Below, one piece after another: positions 26,654 through 37,545 of a stretch of 64,000 nt of DNA; the stretch's first letter is position 1; each line of letters starts with the position of its first letter. A model generated the notes under the pieces. It was not told where the DNA came from and searched no databases. It worked only from the letters and a program-made list of their open reading frames with translations. Both the position numbers and the translations under genes were made by a program. Source of the stretch: Karalla daura (lineage: Eukaryota > Chordata > Actinopteri > Chaetodontiformes > Leiognathidae); NCBI GenBank assembly GCA_029224185.1, contig CM055198.1, forward strand, positions 1,550,001 through 1,614,000, written 5' to 3'.

Positions 26654-26726
26654 CGTGCCTCATGTTGGGCCTTCCACTGCAGGTGTCGACTTCCTAACAA
26701 TGCTTTTCAAATCCATCCCCTTTCAG

Positions 26727-26834
26727 GACAAGCCCACCATATTGCTGTGCAGACCTGTATTCCCTACGGACAGGAGAGATGGTCAAATCGATCCAGTTCA
26801 AGACGCCCATATATGACCTCTACTGCAACAAACA
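26727..26834 (+). CDS. bcas3: bcas3 exon 3 of window (TSPPYCCADLYSLRTGE)
   Basis: This 108-nt exon reads TSPPYCCADLYSLRTGEMVK followed by SIQFKTPIYDLYCNK, a WD40 blade strand set almost identical to human BCAS3. The acceptor is tttcag at 26721-26726. The donor must be AAACA|gtaggt at 26835, because one codon further the frame meets TAG. It joins exon 4 across a 91-nt intron. A compound microsatellite ends 73 nt before the acceptor. Confidence 0.95.
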
Positions 26835-26925
26835 GTAGGTCCTCTTCAACAGCGCGTCCGAGGAAGACCCTTCAGACTCTTGCGTCTTTTGATTCAATTA
26901 ACATCCTGTTTTTCCCCTTGTCAAG

Positions 26926-27002
26926 TATTCTTGCCGTGAGTCTGCAGGAGAAGATTGCAGCGTTTGACAGTTGCACCTTCACAAAGAAGTTCTTTGTCAC
27001 AA
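26926..27002 (+). CDS. bcas3: bcas3 exon 4 of window (LQEKIAAFDSCTFTKKF)
   Basis: This 77-nt exon reads ILAVSLQEKIAAFDSCTFTK, then KFFVT. It matches the BCAS3 strand LQEKIAAFDSCTFTKKFFVTS. The acceptor is cttgtcaag at 26917-26925, and the split codon CA|T gives His where human has Arg. The donor is ACAA|gtaagag at 27003, leaving phase 1. The telomere-like repeat lies about 240 nt downstream in the following intron. Confidence 0.95.
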
Positions 27003-27244
27003 GTAAGAGGGATGTTTTCCCATGCCTATGAAGCTCCATTTGGCTATCTTTTCAGCAAACGTGGTTCACACAGACTTGCTAAAGTAATTTCAAATTCAGT
27101 TATTTTTGATGAACTCCGTTTGTGTCCGCCTTTGGCCGTCTGTGTGTTTCTACTCTATTTACTGTTACATATTAAATGACATAAGAAGGGACAGTTCGGG
27201 CACGTTGTAACCACATTCCCTTATGAGGTCAGAGCCTAGATATC

Positions 27245-27296
27245 TAATCCTAACCCTAACCCTAACCCTAACACTAACCCTAACCCTAACACTAAA
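27245..27296 (+). repeat. Interstitial telomere-like (CCCTAA)n
   Basis: Eight to nine TAACCC-type units in a row, six of them exact and the others with single changes (TAATCC, TAACAC twice). This is the vertebrate telomere hexamer in the C-rich orientation, lying within the 1.1-kb intron between exons 4 and 5. Confidence 0.93.
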
Positions 27297-27720
27297 GGTA
27301 TACGGATGCTGCAGTAAATACTGAAATCACGAGTTGTCTGACTGACGTCACGTCGTGTGGACATGAATCTACTCACTCTATTCATCATCTGTTCATTATA
27401 TTACACAGACCTGACAGGCCGTTCCATCTTTCGGTCACAGTTTTGAGTTTTAGTTGTAGCAAGACCAGTTTTAAACATGAGCTACTGGGCCAGGTGAGTG
27501 ATAATCAAAGGCACCGTTGCAGTAAGTCTGCGTAACATGTCTTTGTCATGAAATGTGTCGAGAGGAAGCATGAAAGACAGTCAATACAAACAAGGTAAGA
27601 TTTCTCAGAAACAAATCAGCTACAGTGGGTGTTCTCTCCTCATACAAAAACTTGATGAGAGGACCATTTGAAGCTCCCAGCCTGTCTGCGTGCTGAGGAT
27701 GCGTGAGCTCATAACGTTAT

Positions 27721-27900
27721 GACGACGCGTCCTCCCGGCTGTGCCTGCGACGTCTCCTCGAAGAGAGGGGCTACATGCACGACTACGCGCAAACGCGTGG
27801 CCGTTGCTGTCCACTTGGAGTACGCCGTTAACCGGGGGGAACTGACCTCCGATTTTTCCACAACCGCGGTTCAAAAGGGACGCGCGTATTTTGCTGCTTT
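27721..27900. promoter_or_regulatory. Intronic CpG cluster
   Basis: A hand count gives 21 CpG dinucleotides in 180 bp, including ACGCGT and CCGCGG words, against a CpG-poor background. It lies 170 bp before exon 5. An inverted CCAAT word (ATTGG) occurs just downstream at about 27960. It could be a small CpG island with promoter or enhancer activity, or a young CpG-rich repeat. No transcript start is visible. Confidence 0.4.
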
Positions 27901-28071
27901 TGCTAACCATTGTTACAGTTCTCAACACCTACCGCGCCCTCCGGCTGCTGCCTCCCTTCGATTGGCCTACTCCGCGGAGGATTACCCGGTTTGATTTGCA
28001 AAGTGCGTTCGGATGTTGGTCCGGCTGCGACTGTCACCCTGCTCAGCGTGGCCCTCTCTGTGCCTTTTCAG

Positions 28072-28148
28072 GCTGCTTCCCCTGTCCCGGCCCCAGCCTC
28101 AATCCGATAGCTCTGGGGAGCCGCTGGCTGGCTTACGCCGAGAACAAG
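28072..28148 (+). CDS. bcas3: bcas3 exon 5 of window ([12 protein letters not shown])
   Basis: This 77-nt exon reads [20 protein letters not shown], then AYAENK, against human [26 protein letters not shown]. The acceptor is ccttttcag at 28063-28071. The donor is AAG|gtagtc at 28149, phase 0. The 180-nt CpG cluster at 27721-27900 lies just upstream. Confidence 0.96.
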
Positions 28149-28726
28149 GTAGTCTGCAGACACTCATCCCCCCGCAGAAGTGGCTTATCAGGGGAGCGAC
28201 ATATTTACAATCCAAAAAATGCATTTTTATCCGTTCCCTTCCCCTTTAATCTGTCTGGATAAACGGCTCATTCCAAGAAGAGTCATCAACGGACGATAAC
28301 ATTTTGAAAATCAACAGACGCGAAGGAGTTTTCTGCCCCCGCTCTGTTTAATGGGATTTTTAAGTATTCACAAAAACCAGAATGTTCCATTTGTACTTTG
28401 CAATACGTTTAATGTACATTAGTGTGTTGGTGCTGACCCACTCAAGTTATTGACAGATGGGGCCACTGTGGCTGCCGCCTTTGGATTTCCAGAAAGGACA
28501 AAACCGATGTTTTTAAGCAATAGTAAAACTGGGGCATAGACATTCGAACGATATTACATTTGATTGAAATTTGATTTTTGCGGAGTGCTGCTTTTTGTTT
28601 TGCAATGTTTCCTTAAAAGCCGAACCAATCTCAAAAAAGAGAGAGAGAGGGGCAGGCTTTGGGATGTCTTTGGTCCGCATGCTTATTATCTGTTATCTCT
28701 CTCCAATTTTTTTTGCGTTTTTGCAG

Positions 28727-28810
28727 TTGATCAGATGTCACCAGTCTCGAGGAGGGGCATGTGGTGACAACGCGCAGTCCTATACAGCTACCGTGATCAA
28801 CGCAGCCAAA
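28727..28810 (+). CDS. bcas3: bcas3 exon 6 of window (LIRCHQSRGGACGDN)
   Basis: This 84-nt exon of 28 whole codons reads LIRCHQSRGGACGDNAQSYT, then ATVINAAK, nearly the same as human BCAS3. The acceptor is a T-rich tract ending ttgcag at 28726, and the donor AAA|gtaagtg at 28811 is a near-consensus site. Both borders are phase 0, so skipping this exon would keep the frame. Confidence 0.96.
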
Positions 28811-30060
28811 GTAAGTGACGGCACAAAGACGGATCAGGGTGTTTTTCCATGTCCTCTACAGGATCATACGACGCGCACTCCAGGTCTTCACGATCATCGG
28901 GCGGCTCCACGTGATTGACATCAAGTGTTCTGACATCACATTTTTAGAATATGGTATAATACGACACAGTAGGATAAAATACGCCTTTTAATAATCCCGC
29001 AATGAGGGAAGTCCATTCTTTTCTATGCCGTCATTGGGGTTCTGGAAACATTTCAGCAGCACTCCAGCCAGGGGGATTCATTTGGGACCTTTTTTTTTTT
29101 CTAATTGGACATCGAAGCGACAGGCCGAATGCAGAAACGCCAACTCTTGAACGACATTCGGCATCGACATTGCACTCCCCTCGAAACGTCATGAGGGAAG
29201 TGAGGGAGGGAGGAGTGGGTCCAGAGCAGCGGGCCTTCATCTTAAAAAAAGAAAAAAGAAAATTGAAAACAAGTTCTCGTGTTCAGACTGTGTCTACAGT
29301 CTGTCTGAAGCTGTCGCTCGTATATAATGGTACAGCGTGCACTGCTTTCAGCACGGCCGAGGCCATCTGTAAATGTTCTGACATCGGATCCACCTGGCCT
29401 GGCCGCTTGACTGGGGCTGAGCTTATGAGACACTTCATCAACCTGCCTATCTGTTTTTTCGCACTGTAATCTGCTTCTTCTCGATAGTCTCATTTCACTC
29501 GTCTCCGGGGGGAGTGAGCCTGAGATGGCTCGCGAACGGCCAGTATCCCCCTTTTGAATCCGGGGGGAAATTCGTTCCTGGTCCGATTTTAGCTGCTTGC
29601 CCACACATGCGAACTGGGTAGCTGCCTCACATGCTTCAAGTCTGTCTTCCCATTTGATCGGCATTGTTTACAAAGAGCAAGCACATCCCTTCCTCCGTAT
29701 TTAATGAATGTGAACAGCTGGTGTGAGAGAAGCCTCATTAGGAGGATAATCACGTTTTGCATCAAAAATGGCACTGTGACGGCATAGCATAGGCAATGGC
29801 ATGGGGGTGCCCCCCCCCATCTCATTTAGGAGCATATATCTCAATGTAGATGACAAATTGTCTGCTGTCTCGTGGAACGACACACAGGCTATTGGTACAG
29901 AGACAGAAGAAGAAAAAAAAATTGGGGGGGGGGGCAACATTAAGTGTAATGGGTTTTCTTTGTAATATGAGGTCAAAGAAAAAGTGCCACAGTGCTGACC
30001 AGTTTTAGTGAAATTTGTTGTGTTGTTATTTGTTTGGTTAGGAACTCAATAACTGGTTTC

Positions 30061-30061
30061 T

Positions 30062-30118
<57 letters not shown>

Positions 30119-30126
30119 TGTGTGCG
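30061..30126 (+). repeat. (GT)n microsatellite
   Basis: About 66 bp of almost uninterrupted TG units. Confidence 0.97.
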
Positions 30127-30129
30127 CGT

Positions 30130-30290
30130 CTGCTCCAGCTGCCCCACCCAATCAGCAGATCAATAGATTCTATTTGGACGACGACTAAGAACTCCACAAC
30201 TACAGTGATTAGAAAACACATTAGTGCTGATCAATTAGGAGCCAAACGCCTCACTTAATAATTGATGGATCCCCCTGCGTTTTGCACGTG
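30130..30290. promoter_or_regulatory. Candidate intronic regulatory block
   Basis: Dense homeodomain-type words (GTGATTAG, CATTAGTG, CAATTAGG, TTAATAATTGATGG) and a CCCAATCAG word lie within 160 bp directly after a (GT)n tract. No coding pattern. Confidence 0.3.
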
Positions 30291-30891
30291 CACGAAAGAC
30301 AGGCATGGCCGCGCGCGCGCAGACAGGAGACACCGTTAGTGTGCCCGGCCAAGTTGGCCAGGGGAGACAGTGGGCGATCCTCAGACCCAACAAACAGGAG
30401 GCGCCACGCGGTATTGACAGGGCCGCCTCGTCTGACTGCTTGATTAGGCTCTCCAGGGCCCCTTTGGTGCTTACACGCAGACACAGTCACACGCACTGGA
30501 CTCCATTAGGCAAAGACGGTGTAGTAGGTGAGATAGACTCCACTTAGGCAGCACTATCCATTTCCCTCCGTTGGGCCACAGAGGTGCGTTTGAGGCAGAC
30601 ACCCTGGCTCGGCCTTAAGTGGACACAGAAGAGCCTCGCGCACTCGCGCACACATGCAGCCGTGTCCCCTGTGGCTACGCTAACACAAATCACCAGCATT
30701 AGATGTTATTGTATTGCGCACCTTTGCACTCGGCAGTCCTGCTTTGCCTCTGTCCTCCCGCTCCCAGCATTAAGATATCGATGAATAACATATACAGCAA
30801 ACGTGTGCGCCTGGTCACATTTGTCTCTTCATGATCAGATGAGCACGAATGTATTTCTAATGGAATGCTGGTTTTCCCTTTGTTTCTCTAG

Positions 30892-31062
30892 ACTTTAAAA
30901 ACGGGTTTGACCATGGTGGGTAAAGTCGTGACCCAGCTGGCGGGCACCCTACCCGCCGGAACCCCGGATGAGGAAAGCACCCCTCACAGTGCAAGCCGCC
31001 GTTTTCCCCACAGCCCAGGGGTGATCACCATCATAGACACGCAGAGTGTCGGTGAAGGACAG
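30892..31062 (+). CDS. bcas3: bcas3 exon 7 of window ([15 protein letters not shown])
   Basis: This 171-nt exon of 57 codons starts [20 protein letters not shown] and ends ITIIDTQSVGEGQ. The ends match human BCAS3 closely ([21 protein letters not shown] and IDTETVGEGQ). The middle, from about PAGTPDEEST to RRFPHSPG, is a Ser/Pro-rich loop that has drifted. The acceptor is tttctctag at 30891 and the donor is CAG|gtcagt at 31063. Both borders are phase 0. Confidence 0.96.
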
Positions 31063-33445
31063 GTCAGTCGAATGTTCCCGCCATCATGACAAAACCTGGC
31101 ATTGTAGTGGGTTAAAGGAGGCTCATGCTCATTTCTCCTTCTTTGAAATGGTGCCTTGGTGTCTTAAGGTAATGTTAGTAGCACGGGTGAGATGTCAGAA
31201 TAACTCGACACACCAGTTTCATAAACCTCCTCTAGACTTTCCCTTTAACTGCAAATGAGCTCCAGCGTGCCCCGCCCACCTCGACGTCCAGGTTTGCATC
31301 CGGAGCCGCGCCTCTGCACCAGCACAAGAAAACGCGTATACACGTGTGACATTGTGACACATGCGCATTCACTTATCAAGACAGATGGCGGACAAAAAAA
31401 GTGTGGCTCCCCCATTCGCGGGACGCCCTCTACCAAATGCACTATGGTCCTTCTGTTGCAGCAGAGAGGCTGTCGCATCCAAGCAGCACTTCACTCACGT
31501 AGGTCCTCGACGGTCGAGAACGGATGAGAAGCACGAAGGGATCCTCGAGGGAACAAGTTCGACCGCACAAAACAAAAATAAAACTAGTTTTGGTCTCGCA
31601 CCTTTTTGTGTATGCTTTCCTATACAGCAAAAAATAGACCATAATGAACAACTGATAACTCTAAGTCTAATTTAGATGTGTCCAGCCATCGGGAATGACT
31701 TCCTAAGTGGAGCACTCCTACCTACTCGATTTCATCAACCTCGACACCGAAATGACAGCACACGCAACAATGCAATGCCGTAACGCTGCATGCGATTTGG
31801 ACTGTGCCGGCTCCATTCGACAGGATCCCCACTTAACGTCCAAAGAAACACCAAAGGCCTTTATCCCCTGAACGCCCCTTGGCCACTCCAGACCAAGATC
31901 AATCACGGTGCCGGGCCCGTCACGCTTTTAATGAGGCGTGTTAGTACGGTGCAGCGCACAGTGCAGGCTGTCAGCGACGCAGTCACCGCCCTCTCCTCCT
32001 CGCTCCCGCCGCGACTGCAGCGGCCCTGTAGCGAGTTTGCTGTCTCATGAGCTGGAGCTCGGCCTCCAGAAGCAGGACTGCACTCTGTCACCGACTGACC
32101 CTGTAACCATACACTGGTCGTAAACACTGGCTGGGCCAGGCAGGCGCTGGGGTGGGGGGGTGGGGGGGGCAGAGAAAAGAGAGGGTGAGATCCACAGTGG
32201 AGGGAGGAGGGAGTGTGAAGGTGGGGGATAGGGGGTCATTGGGGGGGAAAAAAGCAGGGATATGATGGAGGTCCAGGGTATTCCCATCTCTTCCAGCCTT
32301 TGAAATGCCTTATTTGGAACGGCAGGCTCACAGACACACACTCTCCCCTGTGTGACGACGTGCTCAGTCCTCTGGAGTACACTCATGTTTCAAAGGACTC
32401 CAGCAGGATTCCCTCACAGAACAACATTGTCTCCGCGCACTGTAATAAAAGTGATCTGCTTCATGTCACGAGCCTCTTTTCCTCTTTTTCTTTCCTTTTT
32501 TCCCCCCCTGCTTGTTTTCTCGCTTGCAGTCTGAGACAAATCCTCTCGGCCTTTCGAGGCTGTTTCTTGTTTGGAATAGTTAAAATACTCAGCCCAGCCT
32601 TGCTGACATCGTTATTATAACATTGGGGCCAACCCCGTGCATAGGTTCCCTCTATCACGCGCACGTACACAAAGTGTCCTCATGTCTGAGCTATTTCTAA
32701 TCCCTCTTCACGACGAAAGTCATGTCTGCCAGCTCCTGCTCTCGGCTGAGGTTTGTCCCGGTCTTGACAACACCCTCCACACAGAGTTTTTGGAGCCGCC
32801 GCTGGTTGTGCAAAGTGACTTCTAATTTCATTTTCTTAGGCCAGTTTCAAAAGTAGCGGGCCAGTGCTATATCAGATGCCAGCTCCTGCCCGTTTACGGG
32901 AAAGTCCTCTCTCATGTGGTATTGTCATAGCCACATGTGAAAATCGACATGATCGCCAAGGTGAATGCATTCGGTTTCTTATCTCCGTTCCGACACGGGT
33001 CTCGTCGGAGCACATTCATTGAACCACTGGCCCTGCTGAGTTACGAGTGTCGCTCAGATTTGGATGATTCAGGATGTCGTTGATGCAATGTCATGCTGAT
33101 GTATTTTGCTCGTCAGGTAACACAGGCAACAGTTATTTTTCATCCACAAGAGGGCAACGGCACATGTAAAAAGACGTCGAACAGTCAGCTGTGTCCCTGT
33201 GGGGGAATGTCAAAGAACACTGCTGATTGTGATGATATCGGAATTAACAAAAATGTGACGAGAAATCGTAGAGCGTGGTCAAGTCCCGCTCTGGGCTCAA
33301 GTGTTATTGTCATTGTTGTAAAATCATTTAGTTTTCTTGTTTCTGTGTGTGTGCGTGTGTTTGTGTGTGTGTGCATACATGTCTGTGCTTTCTTACACGT
33401 CTGGTGCCGGTGGTGTGCGTGCATGTTCGTGTGTGTACGCTCCAG
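31063..33445 (+). other. bcas3 intron between exons 7 and 8
   Basis: This 2.4-kb intron is CpG-rich at 31250-31560 and G-rich at 32150-32245 (runs of G on this strand). It ends in a TG-rich tract against the exon 8 acceptor. No mobile element was recognised in it. Confidence 0.85.
33340..33440 (+). repeat. TG-rich tract before exon 8
   Basis: Imperfect TG runs (GTGTGTGTGCGTGTGTTTG and similar) fill the last 100 nt of the intron and reach to within a few bases of the exon 8 acceptor at 33445. Confidence 0.85.
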
Positions 33446-33539
33446 GTCTTGGTGAGTGAGGAGTCGGACGGAGAGGGAGTGGTGGCTCACTTCCCAGCTC
33501 ATGACAAACCCATATCCTGCATGCAGTTCAACCCCAGTG
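33446..33539 (+). CDS. bcas3: bcas3 exon 8 of window (GVVAHFPAHDKPISC)
   Basis: This 94-nt exon reads VLVSEESDGEGVVAHFPAHD, then KPISCMQFNPSG, against human [25 protein letters not shown]. It is a WD40 strand set. The acceptor ctccag at 33445 is preceded by a long TG-rich tract rather than a plain pyrimidine tract. The donor is AGTG|gtaaga at 33540, leaving phase 1. The coding AGGTCTTGGTGAGTGAG near the start contains a gtgagt word that could act as a cryptic donor. Confidence 0.95.
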
Positions 33540-35077
33540 GTAAGACGCACACTGACTCACACACACACACTCATGGACTAACACAGTATTCTCAGGGTTA
33601 GATAGGAGACGAGAACAAACTTCTCATTTTTCTGTATAATTCAGTATAGTTACTTTTTTTGCGTGTAGGATAAGGTGTCATTAAAAGGAGGAATTATTGA
33701 ATGAGGCACTTAATAATGAGCCTTTATACCCCCTTGTATCTGGGTCTGCTTTTACCCATTCTGTTTCCAAATTATCCAGACACTATCCATCATCCATTGT
33801 CTTACTTGATCTGTACCGAAAGGTGTCCAGTGGAGCTTATCCCAGGACATATATGACAAAGGGAAGGAATGCATACAGGACAAAGTCCATTACAGGTTTT
33901 TAGAATATAAAACTTGGAAATTGGAAAGAAATAACCAATATCCCCAAGAAAATGTTCATTGCTTCTAACTTGTTGGTCGAGGATAAACATCAACACAAAC
34001 CAATCAACAAGTCCTGTAAATGAAAGCAAACAACACGTCAAGGGGAAAAGTACATTTCATACAAATGAAACGTACATGAAACATGTCAGTGCAGTGTTGT
34101 TACCAATACTCCTCCTTAAGCATTAATGGGGCAAAAACTAAATGAGGTGTCCATTCATTTTTGCATTTTGCAGTCGAACTGATGTGAAACTGCAGATGCC
34201 TTGGTACCATGATCGAGAACAAACTGCAAGCGGACTCGAGTCTCGCGTTGATGTTTGTGAAAATGAACACAGCGTATGTGCTTGTACGTGTGTACTCGTT
34301 AGAGTTCTAATGTAAAGTTATCATTTCTTAAATATTTTCTACGTTTCCTGCTATAAGGTAAATTTGTTACCAGACAACTCACCCGTTGGGAACCGTAAAG
34401 GCGTGCAACAAACTTACTATACTGCAAGTATTTCTTGAGATGACATCCATGACCCGTGTAAGATCTAGTACTTGAAAATAGTGCAATCTTGCAGTCTTGC
34501 AGACTTGACTGATCTTAGCCATCCACTGCTCTATGAATTTAAGATGCTGCCATCTGCTGTGATGGACGACCAACAGGTTAAAAAGCGAGTTTATTCCTGC
34601 CATTACCAGCGCAGTAAATGACACTGTCAAACTGTGTTCATCGTTGACGGCGCCTTCTTATTTGTTGTGTATACTATTCTTTGCTAGCTGTACATCTAAT
34701 TGCCATCTGGGAGTCATCGAGACCTGGACCCTAAGTTCCCTCGCCAAACGTTTGTGAATAGTACTGCTGTTGTTGGGCCATTCAAATCACATTGGAATGT
34801 TAGACACTGAATGGCATTAAAGTGTAGTATTTATGCTGTGATGAAATACTCTCCATTGACCTTTTGGAATTTGAAATTACGAGACTTGTGTGATACAAAC
34901 CCCTAGCTACAATCTTTGGACTTGCTTGGCAAAATCCTTCAAAACCAAAAGGGGCGACACGCTTCCGAGTCCCTGACACGGTTTGTTGATGTCTAAATGT
35001 CATGTCCTTGATGTGCTTTTGTCAGAAAAGAACAGAAGACTGAGCACAGCAGTGTGCCCGACATGCCAGTCTCTATG

Positions 35078-35405
35078 GGTGTAACGATATTAAAATCTCA
35101 TGATATTTCAGTAGCTTGGGCCCATGGTCCCATATTCACTGCGATATGGTAAGGCTGTCAATGATGGTAGTAAGAGAAGACGGGGAAAATGGTACCTGAA
35201 CCCCCTCATTACGGACATGCCACTAAGTGTACCCCGAACTCCAACTGTGATTTCCTTTGTGACACAAGTTCCGCAGGCAGGAGCGCGATGGATCGTGGAC
35301 TTTGTAGCCCTGAAGCTGTCGTTTTTGCCTCGAGCCGTATCATTTTGGTAACACCGAGGCGCTCCACAGTTATCGCAGTTTTTCAATATCGCTGATACCA
35401 TCACC
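35078..35405. mobile_element. MITE-like element (GGTGTAACGATATT end)
   Basis: The left end GGTGTAACGATATT and the right end, read in reverse (GGTGATGGTATCAGCGATATT), are similar with a gap. Further inside, CATGATA and CTGCGATA pair in part. The GTAACGATAT start is common among fish non-autonomous elements. The ends are imperfect, so limits are approximate. Confidence 0.45.
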
Positions 35406-35414
35406 CTGTTTTAG

Positions 35415-35416
<2 letters not shown>

Positions 35417-35452
<36 letters not shown>
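35417..35452 (+). repeat. (CT)n microsatellite
   Basis: About 36 bp of CT units directly after the MITE-like element at 35078-35405. Confidence 0.95.
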
Positions 35453-35455
<3 letters not shown>

Positions 35456-37225
35456 GGCTGATCACCTCTGAGCTGTGTGTCTGTGATTCACACACAGACA
35501 CACCTGACTAGGTGAGAGCTGAGCTGAGTGAGGTGCAAAATCGGTCACAGCCAAGTGAAATAAGGACAGGGAAATGGCAGAGCCTCGCTATGGTAGCTGA
35601 AGTACAGGGAGCGAGGGCAGAACTATGCAAATCGAGCTCCCTGGTACGCAGCGAGGATTTGTTCAGAGACACATTTTCAGACGGCTGTTTACTGAACATT
35701 GACCTAGTGGTCGAAACTGATGGTTAAGGGGTTGGGAGCTACTCAAGATACACAAACATGCATACTAAAGCGATGAAAAAGTCTGTTTTGGAGAAAAATG
35801 CAGGTAAAATACCAACACATTGTAGCATGTTGACCTATGTTACATGTTGCAGGGGCATGGCTTCCGTGAAGGTTGCTGTAGTCAATCATCACAGTGCTTC
35901 TGAATAACTTTCAACTTTCTCATGTTATATTTGTTTCCATGCGTATATGCATATATGTATTGGGGACGACGGAGCAGATTGGCTAGGCGCCAGAGAGTGC
36001 CATGTTGCTCAGAAACCGGGCCCGAGTCTTTATGCTATACACATGTTCCCACTTAATCGACTTCACCCTTGAGACAGAAAAACATGATTCTTTTTTTTTT
36101 TCAACCTCGACTCCGAATCTGAAGATAGTGAAACAAGTTCCAGTTCAAAATCTTAGCTGCCCTTCTCCCCATGTTACTCTACTCTGGACTCTCCTTTCCA
36201 GTCTTCTTAGCGCTCCTGACCTTAAGTCCAAAAAGGACAGGGACAGTAGTTGCTTTGTTAATGTGAACCGGCTGCCTCGTCAAGTCAGTGTGAACGATGT
36301 GTCAACCTGTATATGGCTCTGCTGCCCCTGCGACGTCTATGGGGGGGAGCGCGTGCGCTCGTGTGTATTGTGTGTGCATGTGCAGTTAATAAAGGAGCCG
36401 CTGAGAGATGGCTTTCACCCCTGACCTGCAAGCCCCAAGAATATTTTTCATATGCAGACTTGGGACTAAACTCAGCAGCTCTGAGCATGAATAGAATGAT
36501 ATTGCAGATACAAACAAGTTGTGGTTGTCTTCACCCAACCTATGCATCAAAAGGGATGTACAGAACAAAAAGCAGCTTAGAAAGACTTGCATTAAATTTT
36601 AGACTACTTGTGGCAGTCCTTCCGGAGGTAATACACATATGTGAGCTCTAACTGTGGTTAGAGTTGGAAACATGCTTACTCTGAAGAAGATGAAAAAAAG
36701 TGCAGTTAAACTTAATTTTTCACTGTAAATTCAACCACTCTCTCTAGTGTGGAAGTCTTGTTAGTTTCAGTGTCTTACCCATGACATCCTCTGCAGTGTG
36801 AACTGTAAACTTAAACCATTACAAATATGTACATGAGATATCAGAATATAGCAATATGAGGCTGCCACTTGTATATGCTCTGCTTGACTTGTATTTATTG
36901 TCCTGGATTTTTGGCCTCTAAGCTATTCATGTCTGTGTGTACTGCATATATGTGTGAATATTTTTCTCTATGTGTGTATGTAAACCTCTATGTATGAATG
37001 TAAACCAAAAAAGGTTTTATTTGTCTAGGGGCTGCAACTAATGATTATTTTGGTGTCGTATTACATGTTTTAATCTTATAAAAAGGGGGAAACGAATCAA
37101 ATCAGTTCAACCCGTTAGAACAAACTTGATTCTCCACAGCTAGAGAGCCATGCCATCGTGTCACTGTACATATCAGTTATGATGCCCGTCTCCATAAATA
37201 CTGTCTCCATACTCCATAAACTCTC

Positions 37226-37545
37226 TTGTTGTGGCCCTACACAATTGCTGCAGTTGGTTTAGCAACAGGAGGTGCCCGAAGAATGAGGTCAGACGACTAC
37301 CTGGACACACTGAATGACCAGGTGATTCCATCAATGGAATTCTCCTTACCAACTGATAGCAATATGATATTCCATGCACATTCCAAGATGAAAATGCCTA
37401 GATTCATCAAGGTCAATTGGTGAAATGGTTCAGGGAGCATGAGACTGATTGGCCACCACAGGGTCCAGACCTTGACCCCATTAAGAATCTTTGGGATGTG
37501 CCGATCAGACTCTCCCGTCATCGATACAAGATCTTGGTTAAGTGA
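37226..37545 (+). mobile_element. Tc1/mariner transposase C-terminal fragment
   Basis: One frame reads LDTLNDQVIPSMEF (about 37300-37345). After a frame change, the next reads WFREHETDWPPQGPDLDPIK (37426-37485), then NLWDV. The WPPQ-PDL-PI-NLWD pattern is the third catalytic block of Tc1-type DDE transposases. Only the C-terminal third is present, with a frameshift near 37423 and no terminal repeats seen, so the copy is dead. Confidence 0.9.

Larger units (their letters stand above)
15626..26726 (+). other. bcas3 intron between exons 2 and 3
   Basis: This 11.1-kb intron is mostly unique-looking sequence with few recognisable mobile elements. A short CA tract (23607-23641), a (TAAA)n run near 23885-23904 and a compound microsatellite (26566-26653) are the repeats seen. 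Blocks at 20180-20440 and 25650-26070 are candidate regulatory sequence. The region 21000-21400 is fairly CpG-rich without a gene model. Confidence 0.85.
27003..28071 (+). other. bcas3 intron between exons 4 and 5
   Basis: This 1.1-kb intron carries the telomere-like repeat (27245-27296) and the CpG cluster (27721-27900). The remainder is unremarkable. Confidence 0.9.
28149..30891 (+). other. bcas3 introns flanking exon 6
   Basis: These are introns of 578 nt (28149-28726) and 2081 nt (28811-30891) on either side of exon 6. The second carries a (GT)n microsatellite (30061-30126) directly followed by a unique, TAAT-rich block (30130-30290) that may be regulatory. A further complex stretch runs at about 29330-29540. 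A G-run lies at 29923-29934. No coding sequence other than exon 6 is seen. Confidence 0.85.

Noticed and set aside
29002..29469. 155-codon plus-strand frame in the intron between exons 6 and 7
   Set aside because: No similarity recognised, and BCAS3 is complete without it. It is probably a chance frame.
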